This document shows, piece after piece, positions 25,207 through 34,256 of a stretch of 64,000 nt of DNA (its first letter is position 1; each line of letters starts with the position of its first letter). Under the pieces are notes generated by a model that saw only the letters and a list, made by a program, of their open reading frames with translations, had not been told where the DNA came from and searched no databases. Position numbers and translations under genes: made by a program. The DNA comes from Spirosoma agri (GTDB lineage Bacteria; Bacteroidota; Bacteroidia; Cytophagales; Spirosomataceae). The DNA is taken from assembly GCF_010747415.1 (NCBI RefSeq), contig NZ_JAAGNZ010000008.1:1-64000 (forward strand), written 5' to 3'.

Positions 25207-28200
25207 ATGTTTAAGCTATTCATCGAACGCCCGGTACTGGCTACGGTTATTTCTATCCTGCTGGTTATCCTGGGTGTCATCTCCCTGGTTTCGCTGCCCG
25301 TTACGCAGTTTCCTGAAATTGCTCCGCCCAGCGTGCAGGTAGCGGCCTCCTACCCCGGTGCCAACGCCGAAGTGGTGGCCCGCTCCGTCGCGACTCCACT
25401 CGAAGAAGCCATCAACGGGGTCGAGAACATGACCTATATGACCTCGTCATCAGGCAACGACGGGTCGGTGGCGGTCAACATTTATTTCAAGCTGGGCACG
25501 AATCCCGATCTGGCAGCGGTGAACGTACAGAACCGGGTGGCCAAAGCAACGAGTCTGCTACCTGCCGAAGTGATTCAGGCGGGCATTTCGACGCAGAAAC
25601 AGCAGAACAGCATGATCATGATCCTCAACCTGAACAGCAATGAGGCCGTTTATGACGAAACGTTCTTGCAGAACTACGCTAAAATAAACCTGATTCCGGA
25701 GTTGCAGCGGGTGAGTGGGGTAGGGCAGGTAATGGTCTTTGGTGTGAAGGATTATTCCATGCGGGTCTGGCTCAAGCCGGACCGGCTGGTGGCGCTTGGC
25801 CTGTCGCCCCAGGAGGTGATCGGGGCCATTCGGGAGCAGAATCTGGAAGCGGCACCGGGTAAAATTGGGGAGAACAGCCGCGAAGCGTTCGAGTATGTAA
25901 TCAAATATAAGGGCAAACTCAACCAGCCGGAGCAGTACGAAAACATCATTCTGAAAGCCAATGCCGATGGCTCAACCATTCAGCTCAAGGACGTAGCGCG
26001 CATTGAATTTGGCTCGTTCACCTACAGTGGTGATACGCGCGTCAACGGGAAACCCAGCGTCGGCATTGCTATCAACCAGATGGCGGGTTCGAACGCCAAT
26101 GATATCCAGGTGGCCATTCTGTCGATCATGGATAAAGCCGCCGGTGCGTTTCCCAAAGGCATAAATTACACCATCGGTTACAGCACAAAAACGTTCCTTG
26201 ACGAATCCATCGATCAGGTGACACACACGCTGATTGAGGCCTTTATTCTGGTGTTTATCGTGGTGTTCCTTTTCCTGCAGGACTTCCGGTCGACGCTTAT
26301 TCCGGCCATTGCGGTGCCGGTTGCCATCATTGGTACGTTCTTTTTCATGCAGTTGTTCGGCTTCACGATCAACCTACTAACGCTCTTTGCGCTGGTACTA
26401 GCCATCGGGATTGTGGTCGACGATGCCATTGTGGTGGTCGAAGCGGTTCACGCCAAGATGGAGAAAAGTAGGCAGTCGGCGCGGTCGGCAACGATCCAGT
26501 CTATGCAGGAAATTTCAGGGGCTATCATTTCCATTACGCTGGTGATGGCGGCTGTGTTCGTGCCGGTCGGGTTTATGAACGGCCCGGCGGGCGTTTTTTA
26601 CCAGCAATTCGCGTTTACGCTAGCCATCGCCATCCTGATCTCAGCGGTCAACGCACTCACGCTGAGTCCGGCGCTGTGCGCGCTGCTGCTGAAAAATCCG
26701 CACGGTGAGGATGAATCGGATAACGATGGTCATTCGAAGAAAGGGTTTCTGAATCGGTTCTTCGACGCGTTCAATGCGGGCTTTACCTCGCTCACGAATA
26801 AGTACGTCGGTAGTCTTCGGTTTTTGATTCGTAACAAATGGGTTGGTTTGAGCGGGCTGGCGTTAGTGACTGCTGTCACGGTCTTTCTGATGCGAACCAC
26901 ACCAACGGGCTTCATTCCGTCGGAGGATCAGGGTTTCATTGCCTATTCGTTGAAACTCCCGGCGGGGGCATCCCTGCAACGCACGCAGAAAGTGGCCGAT
27001 AAAATTGAAGGCATTTTGCACAAAACACAGGCCGTCGAGCAGCATATCGAAATCAGTGGGTTCAACATGATTGCCAACTCAGCCAGCCCATCGTATGCCG
27101 CCGGGTTCGTCAAAATGAAACCTTACGCTGACAGGGGCGCCGTTAAGGATCTTCAGCAGGTAGTCGATTCGGTCAGCAAACAGGTAGCGGGTGTAGAAGA
27201 AGGTCGGGTCGATGTATTTACCATGCCCACCGTTCCGGGCTTTAGCAACGTCGATGGCTTCGAACTGCTGTTGCAGGATCGAACCGGCGGTAAAATTGAT
27301 AAGCTCAGCGCTACGGCCAATGCTTTTATTGAGGAACTACAGAAGCGCCCTGAAATCGCGGCCGCCTTCACGACCTTCGATACGGGTACGCCCCAGTTTG
27401 AACTGGAGTTGGATGTCAAAAAAGCCAAACAACTCGGCGTTTCGACCAGCGATATTCTACAAACGATGCAGGTGTATTACGGCAGCACATTTGCGTCGGA
27501 CTTTAATCGGTTCGGTAAATTCTACCGCGTCATTGCCCAGGCCGACGCACCGTATCGGGCTGATCCGTCGTCGCTGACCAGCATTTACGTGAAGAAGGCT
27601 TCGGGGCTGATGGTTCCGATGACGACGTTCGTTACGTTGAAACGCGTGTATGGACCGGAAGCCATCACCCGAAATAACCTCTTTACCTCGGTCGCCATTA
27701 ATGGACAGGCTAAGCCGGGGTATAGTACGGGCGATGCCATCCGGGCGGTGGAGGAAGTAGCGAAGAAAAAACTCCCGGTTGGGTACACCTACGAGTGGAC
27801 CGGCATGACGCGTGAAGAAATTGCGGCTGGTAGTCAGTCGAGTTTGATTTTTGGGCTTAGCCTGGTGTTCGTTTATTTCCTGCTGGCGGCTCAGTATGAG
27901 AGCTATGTACTACCGTGGGCGGTATTACTTTCCATTCCGACGGGGATTCTGGGCGTATTCGCGTTCATCAATCTGGCCGGAATCGACAACAACATTTACG
28001 TACAGGTGGGCTTGATCATGCTGATCGGCTTGCTGGCCAAGAATGCTATTCTGATCGTCGAATTCGCCATCCAGCGACGGCAGGCGGGTATGGGCTTACT
28101 GGCCTCGGCACTGGATGCGGCCAAACTGCGGCTACGCCCCATTCTGATGACGTCGTTTGCGTTCATTGTCGGGCTGGTGCCGTTGATGAGCGCCACGGGG

Positions 28201-28404
28201 GCATCAGCCAAAGGCAATCACTCGATCAGTATCGGTACGGCGGGCGGTATGCTGACGGGCGTGCTGCTGGGGCTGTTTATCATCCCCGTCCTGTTCGTCA
28301 TTTTTCAGGGAATTCAGGAGAAAATCAAGCGGCCCAGAACGGCCGAAGAACGGAAGGCATTGGCCGAAGAAGCGTTTGCCAACCACCCGATAACTCGTAA
28401 TTAA
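25207..28404 (+). CDS. RND efflux permease, AcrB/HAE1 family
   Basis: Inner-membrane proton-driven pump of 1065 residues, normal for AcrB homologues. It begins FKLFIERPVLATVISI, typical of the family. TM4 carries the proton-relay pair in GIVVDDAIVVVE (two adjacent Asp) and TM10 has the Lys in GLLAKNAILIVEFA. The docking and porter domains show the usual duplicated layout, with QDFRSTLIPAIAVPVAIIGT beginning the TM2-6 block. The gene follows its adaptor by 62 bp and precedes its outer-membrane factor by 2 bp, giving a complete tripartite pump. Confidence 0.95.
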   Translation: MFKLFIERPVLATVISILLVILGVISLVSLPVTQFPEIAPPSVQVAASYPGANAEVVARSVATPLEEAINGVENMTYMTSSSGNDGSVAVNIYFKLGTNPDLAAVNVQNRVAKATSLLPAEVIQAGISTQKQQNSMIMILNLNSNEAVYDETFLQNYAKINLIPELQRVSGVGQVMVFGVKDYSMRVWLKPDRLVALGLSPQEVIGAIREQNLEAAPGKIGENSREAFEYVIKYKGKLNQPEQYENIILKANADGSTIQLKDVARIEFGSFTYSGDTRVNGKPSVGIAINQMAGSNANDIQVAILSIMDKAAGAFPKGINYTIGYSTKTFLDESIDQVTHTLIEAFILVFIVVFLFLQDFRSTLIPAIAVPVAIIGTFFFMQLFGFTINLLTLFALVLAIGIVVDDAIVVVEAVHAKMEKSRQSARSATIQSMQEISGAIISITLVMAAVFVPVGFMNGPAGVFYQQFAFTLAIAILISAVNALTLSPALCALLLKNPHGEDESDNDGHSKKGFLNRFFDAFNAGFTSLTNKYVGSLRFLIRNKWVGLSGLALVTAVTVFLMRTTPTGFIPSEDQGFIAYSLKLPAGASLQRTQKVADKIEGILHKTQAVEQHIEISGFNMIANSASPSYAAGFVKMKPYADRGAVKDLQQVVDSVSKQVAGVEEGRVDVFTMPTVPGFSNVDGFELLLQDRTGGKIDKLSATANAFIEELQKRPEIAAAFTTFDTGTPQFELELDVKKAKQLGVSTSDILQTMQVYYGSTFASDFNRFGKFYRVIAQADAPYRADPSSLTSIYVKKASGLMVPMTTFVTLKRVYGPEAITRNNLFTSVAINGQAKPGYSTGDAIRAVEEVAKKKLPVGYTYEWTGMTREEIAAGSQSSLIFGLSLVFVYFLLAAQYESYVLPWAVLLSIPTGILGVFAFINLAGIDNNIYVQVGLIMLIGLLAKNAILIVEFAIQRRQAGMGLLASALDAAKLRLRPILMTSFAFIVGLVPLMSATGASAKGNHSISIGTAGGMLTGVLLGLFIIPVLFVIFQGIQEKIKRPRTAEERKALAEEAFANHPITRN

Positions 28405-28406
28405 TC

Positions 28407-29834
28407 ATGTCACGACCCTTCTTTTCGTCGTCTCGCTTGTCAGCCGTCCTGGTTGCGCTCACCTTGTTTGTCTCAGGGTGTAAAGTGGGCCAGAACTACC
28501 AGCGCCCGACGGTGCAACTGCCTGAGCAGTTCGGGCAACGTAGCAAATTCGATACCACCAGCGTCGCGCTGATTCCCTGGCGGCAGTTCTTTCGGGATAC
28601 CGAATTACAGAACCTGATTGGAACGGCATTGGCCAACAATTTTGATTTGCAGATCGCCATCAAACGGATCGAGGAAAACCAGGCCTATGTGCGCCAGACG
28701 CGTTACGCCTTGTTGCCCGCCGTCAACGCGCAAATTGCGGCTTCGACGGTGACGCCATCCCGCAACAGTCTGAATGGGCTGAGCCTGGAGAATTTTATTG
28801 GCACCCGGCACCTGGAAGATTACTCCGCTAACCTGTCTCTAGCCTGGGAGGTAGACATCTGGGGGCGAATCCGTCGGCAGAACGAAGCCACCCTGGCTCA
28901 ATTCCTGCAAACCGAAGAAGCGGCCAAAGCGGTACGTACCAATCTGGTGGCGAGTGTAGCAACGGGCTATTTTAACGTCTTACTGCTCGATGCCCAACTG
29001 GATGTGGCGAAGCGGAACGTAGCCTTGGGCGATTCCATCGTTCGATTGGTTCGGTTCCAGAAAAAGTCAGGCGATGTGACGGAACTGGCGGTTCAACAGG
29101 CCGAAGTCCAACGCCAAACCGCCGATCTGTTACGCTCGCAGTTGGAGCAGGCATTGGTCATCGAGCAGAATGGCATTCGACAGTTGCTGGGCGATTGGCC
29201 GGGTGCCATTGCCCGAAGCAGCCAACTCACGACGTATCCTCTTGCCGACACCTTGCTGGTGGGTGTACCGGCGCAACTGCTGGCTAACCGGCCCGATGTC
29301 CGGACGAGCGAACTTGGCCTGGTAGCAGCCAATGCCCGCGCTGGCGTTGCCGAAGCCAGTTTGTACCCGGCCCTGACCATTACAGGAAGTGGCGGTTTGA
29401 ATTCGTTTCAGGCCGGAAACTGGTTTGCTCTGCCTAACTCCCTGTTTTATAACCTGGCAGCTGGTTTGGTACAACCCGTTTTTGGCCGTCGCCAACTAAA
29501 AACGCAGCTTGACGTGAGTCGGATTCAGCGGGAAGCCGCCCTTATTCAGTTTCGGCAAAGTCTGAATACGGCCGTTACCGACGTGTCGAACGCGCTGGTT
29601 CGGAATGAGAAATTGCAGGAGCAGGAACGAATTGCCACAACGCGCGCCCAAACGGTACAGGGCGCGATCAACAATGCCAAACTGCTGTTTAAGAGCGGGA
29701 TGGCTACCTATCTGGAGGTGATTACGGCGCAAAGCAACGCCCTTCAGGCAGAGTTAACCTTAGCCGACATCAAGCGGCAGCGGCTGGGGGCTATGGTTGA
29801 CGTTTATCGGTCGCTGGGGGGCGGCTGGCGATGA
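28407..29834 (+). CDS. Outer-membrane efflux factor, NodT/OprM-like lipoprotein
   Basis: TolC-superfamily protein of 475 residues. The signal ends in a lipobox VSGC (Cys25), as in OprM/NodT proteins. Two OEP repeats are visible, with the typical LAWEVDIWGRIRRQNEA segment near residue 145 and LLANRPDVRTSELGLVAANA near 290. The C-terminus contains FKSGMATYLEVITAQSNAL. It forms the exit duct of the pump encoded directly upstream. A 12-bp stem terminator follows 56 bp after the stop, marking the end of the operon. Confidence 0.94.
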   Translation: MSRPFFSSSRLSAVLVALTLFVSGCKVGQNYQRPTVQLPEQFGQRSKFDTTSVALIPWRQFFRDTELQNLIGTALANNFDLQIAIKRIEENQAYVRQTRYALLPAVNAQIAASTVTPSRNSLNGLSLENFIGTRHLEDYSANLSLAWEVDIWGRIRRQNEATLAQFLQTEEAAKAVRTNLVASVATGYFNVLLLDAQLDVAKRNVALGDSIVRLVRFQKKSGDVTELAVQQAEVQRQTADLLRSQLEQALVIEQNGIRQLLGDWPGAIARSSQLTTYPLADTLLVGVPAQLLANRPDVRTSELGLVAANARAGVAEASLYPALTITGSGGLNSFQAGNWFALPNSLFYNLAAGLVQPVFGRRQLKTQLDVSRIQREAALIQFRQSLNTAVTDVSNALVRNEKLQEQERIATTRAQTVQGAINNAKLLFKSGMATYLEVITAQSNALQAELTLADIKRQRLGAMVDVYRSLGGGWR

Positions 29835-29890
29835 CTAGCAAGTAGTGACTATAAATGTTGTAACAATAGGAATAGGCTTACTTATGAAAG

Positions 29891-29924
29891 CAATCTGAAG
29901 CTACTGGTATGCAGCTTCAGATTG
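29891..29924 (+). terminator. Hairpin terminator of the HAE1 efflux operon
   Basis: Perfect 12-bp stem CAATCTGAAGCT / AGCTTCAGATTG with a 10-nt loop, directly after the outer-membrane factor gene. No strong U-tract follows. Confidence 0.6.
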
Positions 29925-30838
29925 GTGCCGATACACCAAGTAGAGACTATCAAATAAAAATGAATTTAGCTTTGTGGGAGACCTGTGAGGTAATAAGTAA
30001 AACATTCATTCCTCCCTCAGGTGCTGAGGAACCTGACTTATACCGAGAAAGGGACAAGCTAGTCTTTGCCAGTATGGGTTCAACAAGTACTGCTGGACCA
30101 TACTGATTAAGTGTTCTGGTCAACTTGAGGCTTGGGTTTAATCAACTCAATTTGGTGGTTATGCAATTAGGACAAAATGGCCAAAATTTTAAGCCGCATT
30201 TTCAATCAGAATCGGACGTTTAAGTGAAGATGCTCCGCCCGTTATCAAAACATCTTTAAAGTTCTGGCAAGCTCACTTAAGAAGAAAAGTTGTTGAGCGT
30301 CATGGTGTTCAAATCCCCCTTATAGGTCTTGAGGACCTAATTGACGAAAAACAAGCGTTTGGTAGATATAAGGATATAGCAGACCTTGAAAATCTAAGAA
30401 GAAGTAATCCTGCTCCTAGCACTTAAGGAAACAAATACGTTCTTAAACCTGCACTTTCATTGCTTTTGTAATTCAATATTGATCTACCAGTACTGTATTG
30501 GCAGGAGCACTACAGGCATCTACGCGGAGAAGGCCGTTTATTCTTCGACATAATTTTTTGCCCTGTCCCTCACTCTGAACTATACCGCAACGGCGGACCG
30601 TGCCGTCTTAGGCCGGGCGGATACAGGGAGTACATCCGTTGCTAACTCCGGTCCGTTATTTTAGACCAAAAGGGACGACAGGTAAGTTCAACCCCTTTTG
30701 AGCGAACTTATACATTGTAACTGCCAAGTCCGTTGATCGACAAACTAACCTTAGATTACAGTTTCTGATGTAGCTTTATGGAATCCATATAAATCGTACA
30801 TCCATCAAGAATAGTCCGTCTTTAGCTGATTAAGGTGT
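29925..30838. other. Region of decayed DNA between efflux operon and WG-repeat gene
   Basis: No intact gene. It holds the nucleotidyltransferase-like remnant at 30193-30426 and other short frames without recognisable similarity. The stretch at 30580-30670 is GC-rich. No complete insertion sequence is visible. Confidence 0.5.
30193..30426 (+). pseudogene. C-terminal remnant of a possible nucleotidyltransferase-type protein
   Basis: An open frame of 77 codons without a start follows an in-frame stop (30190-30192). Its end, GVQIPLIGLEDLIDEKQAFG then RYKDIADLENLRR, resembles the conserved C-terminal GLEDLI-K---GR-KDLADLE pattern of small nucleotidyltransferases of the MNT/AbiEii type, some of which are antitoxins or toxins. 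The catalytic GSxxxxD part is absent. The match is by pattern only and is tentative. Confidence 0.35.
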
Positions 30839-32212
30839 ATGCTCCAACAATACTACAGAAGTGCGTGGCGTAATCGAAGCAGACTGCCACTTCTGATATT
30901 TCTAGCCACCCTTCGGAATCTTACGCTTCTTTTCCTATTCTGGCCGTCGGCGGGGCTATTCGCCCAGTCAAGCCAGGCTTGGTTAACTGAATACGATGAA
31001 TGCCAAGACTATGGGGAGGTTTACGTGGTCAAAAAGATTACTAAGGCGTGCCGTTCCTACCAAACCTTCCTGACCGATAAGAACGGCCGCAAACTAACGC
31101 CTGCTTACCGCGATATTGGAGACTTCGAAGAAGGGCTAGCCGAGTTTGTCCCGATGCAACGTAGCGGGCAAGGGTATGGTCTGCACGGATTTATCGATAA
31201 ACAGGGAAAGGTCATTATTGAGCCAAAATACATCTCCACTGACCGATTCCGCCAAGGCAAAACCTGGGTCATTTATCCGGCCGGTTCCCACTATGGGCTT
31301 TCATATATTGATCGGAGGGGAAAAGAGCTGTACAAAATCCCCATTCAGCACTATTCAATCGATTACCTGATCAAAAACGCGACAATCGATCATACCTGTA
31401 ACCACGACACCAAGGAAGATGTGCTTTGGTGGCGAAAGGGCGAATTCTTTATTCTCAACTTCAACTTTACTCCCTTTGTCACGGAGCAGATCCAGCGATC
31501 CAAACACGTTACGGCCTTTAAATACCAGGGAAAATTTGGCATCATCGACCCTGACTTGGTGCTGAAAGTTCCGGTGGCGCTCGATGCCGTTGATGTCGAT
31601 TACACCTACTCAGGCCAAGGTATGCAACGCGTGCAATATGGGGCCAAGTATGGGTACGTGAGTCCGGTAACGGGCGAACTGATCGTTCCCTTCAATTATA
31701 CCGATACCCGCAAGCCAACCAACGGCCTGTTTTGGGTCAAGAAGAATGGCAAATGGGGCTGTATTGACAAAACCGGCCAGTTGCGCATTCCTCATTTGTA
31801 CGATGAAGCAACTGGCTTTACCGCCGAAGATCGGTCAGCGGTGGCCATAAAGGGCAAGTTCGGCCATATCGACAAGTCGGGCAACGTACGTACGCCGTTG
31901 ACCTATGATTTTGCCTCGTATTATCAGCATGGCCTCTCGATGGTTCGTATGAAGGATAAATACGGCTTTATCGATACGACCAATCGGTTGATTATCCCAC
32001 TCATCTACGACGAAGCGTTCCCCTTTGACCGTGTAACGACGATCGTTGAGCGCTACTGGCTTCGGTATGAACTCTCCCTGAATGGTAGGGAGAAATTCCT
32101 GGGCTTCTCCTACAAGCTGGATGCCGTATTAATTATCATTGGCCTACTGCTCTTTATCTGGTTCAACAGTTTGATTATAAGAGTAATCAGCAAGTTTAGG
32201 CCCGTGCGGTAG
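30839..32212 (+). CDS. WG-repeat envelope protein
   Basis: Protein of 457 residues. A hydrophobic signal segment (about 24-43, ending LFAQSS) is followed by at least six WG-type repeats. Clear copies are HGFIDKQGKVIIEPKY, AKYGYVSPVTGELIVPFNY, GKWGCIDKTGQLRIPHLYDE, GKFGHIDKSGNVRTPLTYD and DKYGFIDTTNRLIIPLIYDE. A second hydrophobic helix near the C-terminus (about 427-449, VLIIIGLLLFIWFNSLIIRV) ends in a short basic tail, so the repeats are probably held outside the inner membrane. WG repeats are short beta-rich motifs of unclear function, common in Bacteroidota. Nothing nearby suggests a partner; decayed genes lie on both sides. Confidence 0.85.
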   Translation: MLQQYYRSAWRNRSRLPLLIFLATLRNLTLLFLFWPSAGLFAQSSQAWLTEYDECQDYGEVYVVKKITKACRSYQTFLTDKNGRKLTPAYRDIGDFEEGLAEFVPMQRSGQGYGLHGFIDKQGKVIIEPKYISTDRFRQGKTWVIYPAGSHYGLSYIDRRGKELYKIPIQHYSIDYLIKNATIDHTCNHDTKEDVLWWRKGEFFILNFNFTPFVTEQIQRSKHVTAFKYQGKFGIIDPDLVLKVPVALDAVDVDYTYSGQGMQRVQYGAKYGYVSPVTGELIVPFNYTDTRKPTNGLFWVKKNGKWGCIDKTGQLRIPHLYDEATGFTAEDRSAVAIKGKFGHIDKSGNVRTPLTYDFASYYQHGLSMVRMKDKYGFIDTTNRLIIPLIYDEAFPFDRVTTIVERYWLRYELSLNGREKFLGFSYKLDAVLIIIGLLLFIWFNSLIIRVISKFRPVR

Positions 32213-32310
32213 AAGTGCCAGTACGGGTTTCGAAATAGTTTAGGCTACTACCTGGCTTTATCTATTGAACCACGTTCATTAAAGAAAGTATCGACTACAT
32301 CGACAATTTT

Positions 32311-32757
32311 CTACATTGTGGCAATTGGCTTTTCACCTGCAACGCCAATTTCGACTCCTCGTTGACGGAGGTGTTTGTAAAGGGTGGTTTTAGCGATGTG
32401 TAACTCACGAGCGATTTGTTCCACTGAGTATTTGGCTTCTTTGTAAAGGGCTATCCAAAGCGGCTGAGCAGAAAGCCCGCTTTGGATAGCCCTTTACGAC
32501 GACCTAAGAGTTGACCCCGGCGACGGGCAAAGGCTAAACCGGCTAGTGTCCTTTTCCGAATCACCTCCCTCTCAAATTCGGATAAGCTAGCGAAAATGCG
32601 AACAACGAGCCGACTCTGAGCCGTAGTAGTGTAAGGAACGGCCTAGTCGACCCAGCTTCCAAATGACGAGGGTGTCACCTTGCCGGATGATTTCTAATAG
32701 TCTGTCTGGTTCTGGTCGTTCAATTTTATCACCACTAGCTTTCTCCGAAGGCCACAT
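32311..32757 (-). pseudogene. Broken serine recombinase (Hin/Pin-type resolvase-invertase)
   Basis: Fragments of one recombinase occur in order but in different frames. Near 32748-32620 is SEKASGDKIERPEPDRLLEI then RQGDTLVIWKLGRLGRS. Then comes FASLSEFEREVIRKRTLAG and FARRRGQLLGRRKGLSK. Finally, about 32450-32311, the helix-turn-helix region reads LYKEAKYSVEQIARELHIAK. The N-terminus with the catalytic Ser is missing. The frame is broken after GRS and again between GLSK and LYKE, where a 21-bp inverted repeat sits. This is a remnant of a DNA invertase or transposon resolvase, evidence of past mobile-element activity. Confidence 0.8.
32443..32497. repeat. 21-bp perfect inverted repeat inside the recombinase remnant
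   Basis: Arms 32443-32463 and 32477-32497 are exact reverse complements (GTAAAGGGCTATCCAAAGCGG as the left arm is split across the gene's frame) around a 13-nt loop. In an intact recombinase this position would encode the linker into the helix-turn-helix, so the repeat looks like a local inverted duplication that broke the gene. Confidence 0.8.
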
Positions 32758-32777
32758 TCAGAATGGGGTGTTTTGGG

Positions 32778-33608
32778 CTACCGCCCTAGTATTTTTGTAG
32801 CCTTAAAACTAGTCGTTAGACTGGACCAAACGGAAGGGTGGAAATGACCGTCCTGCTCCACGATCGAATACTGTAAACCCGCTTGCTTGGCGTGGTCAAA
32901 AAGCCGGTTGTAATCAATATTGCCTCTGCCTACCTCCGTATTGGCCGTGCGATCCTGCTTATCCATATCCTTGACATGCCAGATGGGAAAGCGGCCCGGA
33001 TATTTCTGGATGTAGCTTAATGGATCCACCTCCATGCGGGCAAACCAATACAACTCCATCTCCATGATCATCAGCTTAGGATCAATCTGTTTCAGAAACA
33101 AGTCATAAGGCACCACACCTTCGAAGGTCTCAAAATCATACCCATGGTTATGATAGCCAAATTGAATGCCATGTTTCTGGCATAACTCGCCTAACCGGGT
33201 ATACTCGTCCACCGCCCGCTTGGTTGTCTCCAGACTAGTGAGCTCATTATACGGGACAATCATGTAGTTGAGCCCTACGGCAGCGGCCTCGGTGATGGAG
33301 TTCTCTGCTGTTTTGCCCAGATTGAAATGAGAGGCAAACAGCGTCATGCCCAGGTCATGGGCTATTTTAGTAAACTCCGCCGGTTTCAACCCAAAATAAA
33401 TGCCCTTGTCACCCTGATAGGATTCCAGCAGCGTATAGCCAATAGCCGCCAGTTGCTTGAGCGTGCCCACGGGGTCCTGATTCATCCATTCCCGAACGGT
33501 ATACAACTGAATACCAATGGGATACTTATCTTTGGCCTGAGAAGTCGCAGCAGGAAGACCGGTAGCCAGCGCCCCGGTGGCCAGGAGAAATTGTCGGCGT
33601 GAAAACAT
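32778..33608 (-). CDS. Sugar-phosphate isomerase/epimerase-like protein with Tat signal
   Basis: Xylose-isomerase-like TIM-barrel protein of 276 residues. The start at 33608 gives a twin-arginine signal (FSRRQFLLATGAL), so it is exported folded, as many Bacteroidota paralogues are. The barrel begins PIGIQLYTVREWM and contains probable metal ligands in FGYHNHGYDFE (His), IMEMELYWFARM (Glu), FPIWHVKDMDK (His/Asp) and a C-terminal YSIVEQDGHFHP (Glu). Members act as isomerases or epimerases of sugars and inositols, or as endonuclease-IV-like proteins; the substrate is unknown. It stands alone, next to a recombinase remnant on its downstream side. Confidence 0.88.
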   Translation of the reverse strand: MFSRRQFLLATGALATGLPAATSQAKDKYPIGIQLYTVREWMNQDPVGTLKQLAAIGYTLLESYQGDKGIYFGLKPAEFTKIAHDLGMTLFASHFNLGKTAENSITEAAAVGLNYMIVPYNELTSLETTKRAVDEYTRLGELCQKHGIQFGYHNHGYDFETFEGVVPYDLFLKQIDPKLMIMEMELYWFARMEVDPLSYIQKYPGRFPIWHVKDMDKQDRTANTEVGRGNIDYNRLFDHAKQAGLQYSIVEQDGHFHPSVWSSLTTSFKATKILGR

Positions 33609-33750
33609 GCGGTAACGCACCGGAGTAGGGTGCTGATGGGATAAAGCCCGTCAGTACCCTACTCCTACCCGAAAACAAACGCAAATACACGTATGGATAG
33701 GCAATCATTCTGAATTAGCCTTTAATCTCGGAACTTACCAAAATGCGCTT

Positions 33751-33758
33751 TACCTTTG
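33751..33758 (+). promoter_or_regulatory. -7 promoter-like element before the metal-efflux cluster
   Basis: TACCTTTG is an exact TAnnTTTG match. It lies only 4 bp before the ATG at 33763, so if real the transcript would be nearly leaderless or translation would start further on. No TTG is seen at the -33 position. Confidence 0.35.
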
Positions 33759-33762
33759 CGCC

Positions 33763-34161
33763 ATGAAATCCACGTTGGCACTTTTCCTGGGCATCATCAT
33801 GCTACTGGGTAGTCTGTTCCCGCAGACCGACGTGGAAGAAGTCTATAAAATCCCCGGCCTGATTGTCCATTATCAGCTTCACAAGAAATCAGCGGGGAGC
33901 GATTTCGATTTCTGGCAGTTTCTCGACATGCATTACGATGCGTCCTCGAAACACGCCAAACTACCTCATAAAGGCGTAAAGATTCCGCTCTACAATCACC
34001 TCTCGGCCGGTTTCGTCTTTACTTTGTCTCCCTTCCAGCCCCAGGCAGTACCCACCGAATTGGTGACGCTGATTCCCTGGCCGCAGGTTCATTTTTCCTA
34101 TGAGAACCTGTACGCGTACCAGAATCCTTCGTTCTTCTTTCAACCTCCGCAGGTAGCATAG
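33763..34161 (+). CDS. Small secreted protein of the CusA cluster
   Basis: Protein of 132 residues with a signal peptide (about 1-21). The mature part contains a His-rich stretch, HYDASSKHAKLPHKGVKI, with further His residues before and after it. Short proteins with a similar HxD...KLPFH-like core are often found next to CusA-type pumps in Bacteroidota, but I know of no defined function. By content and place it may bind metal ions in the periplasm and pass them to the pump. It precedes the CusA-OMF gene by 95 bp on the same strand. No domain is recognised. Confidence 0.65.
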   Translation: MKSTLALFLGIIMLLGSLFPQTDVEEVYKIPGLIVHYQLHKKSAGSDFDFWQFLDMHYDASSKHAKLPHKGVKIPLYNHLSAGFVFTLSPFQPQAVPTELVTLIPWPQVHFSYENLYAYQNPSFFFQPPQVA

Positions 34162-34256
34162 CTCCGTTTTTGTGGTCTTGGCCCGTTGGCTGAGCATGTG
34201 CGTTTGCCCATGTCTTCGGCTCACTGGCTCTTGTTTCTCAACGAGTCTATACTATC

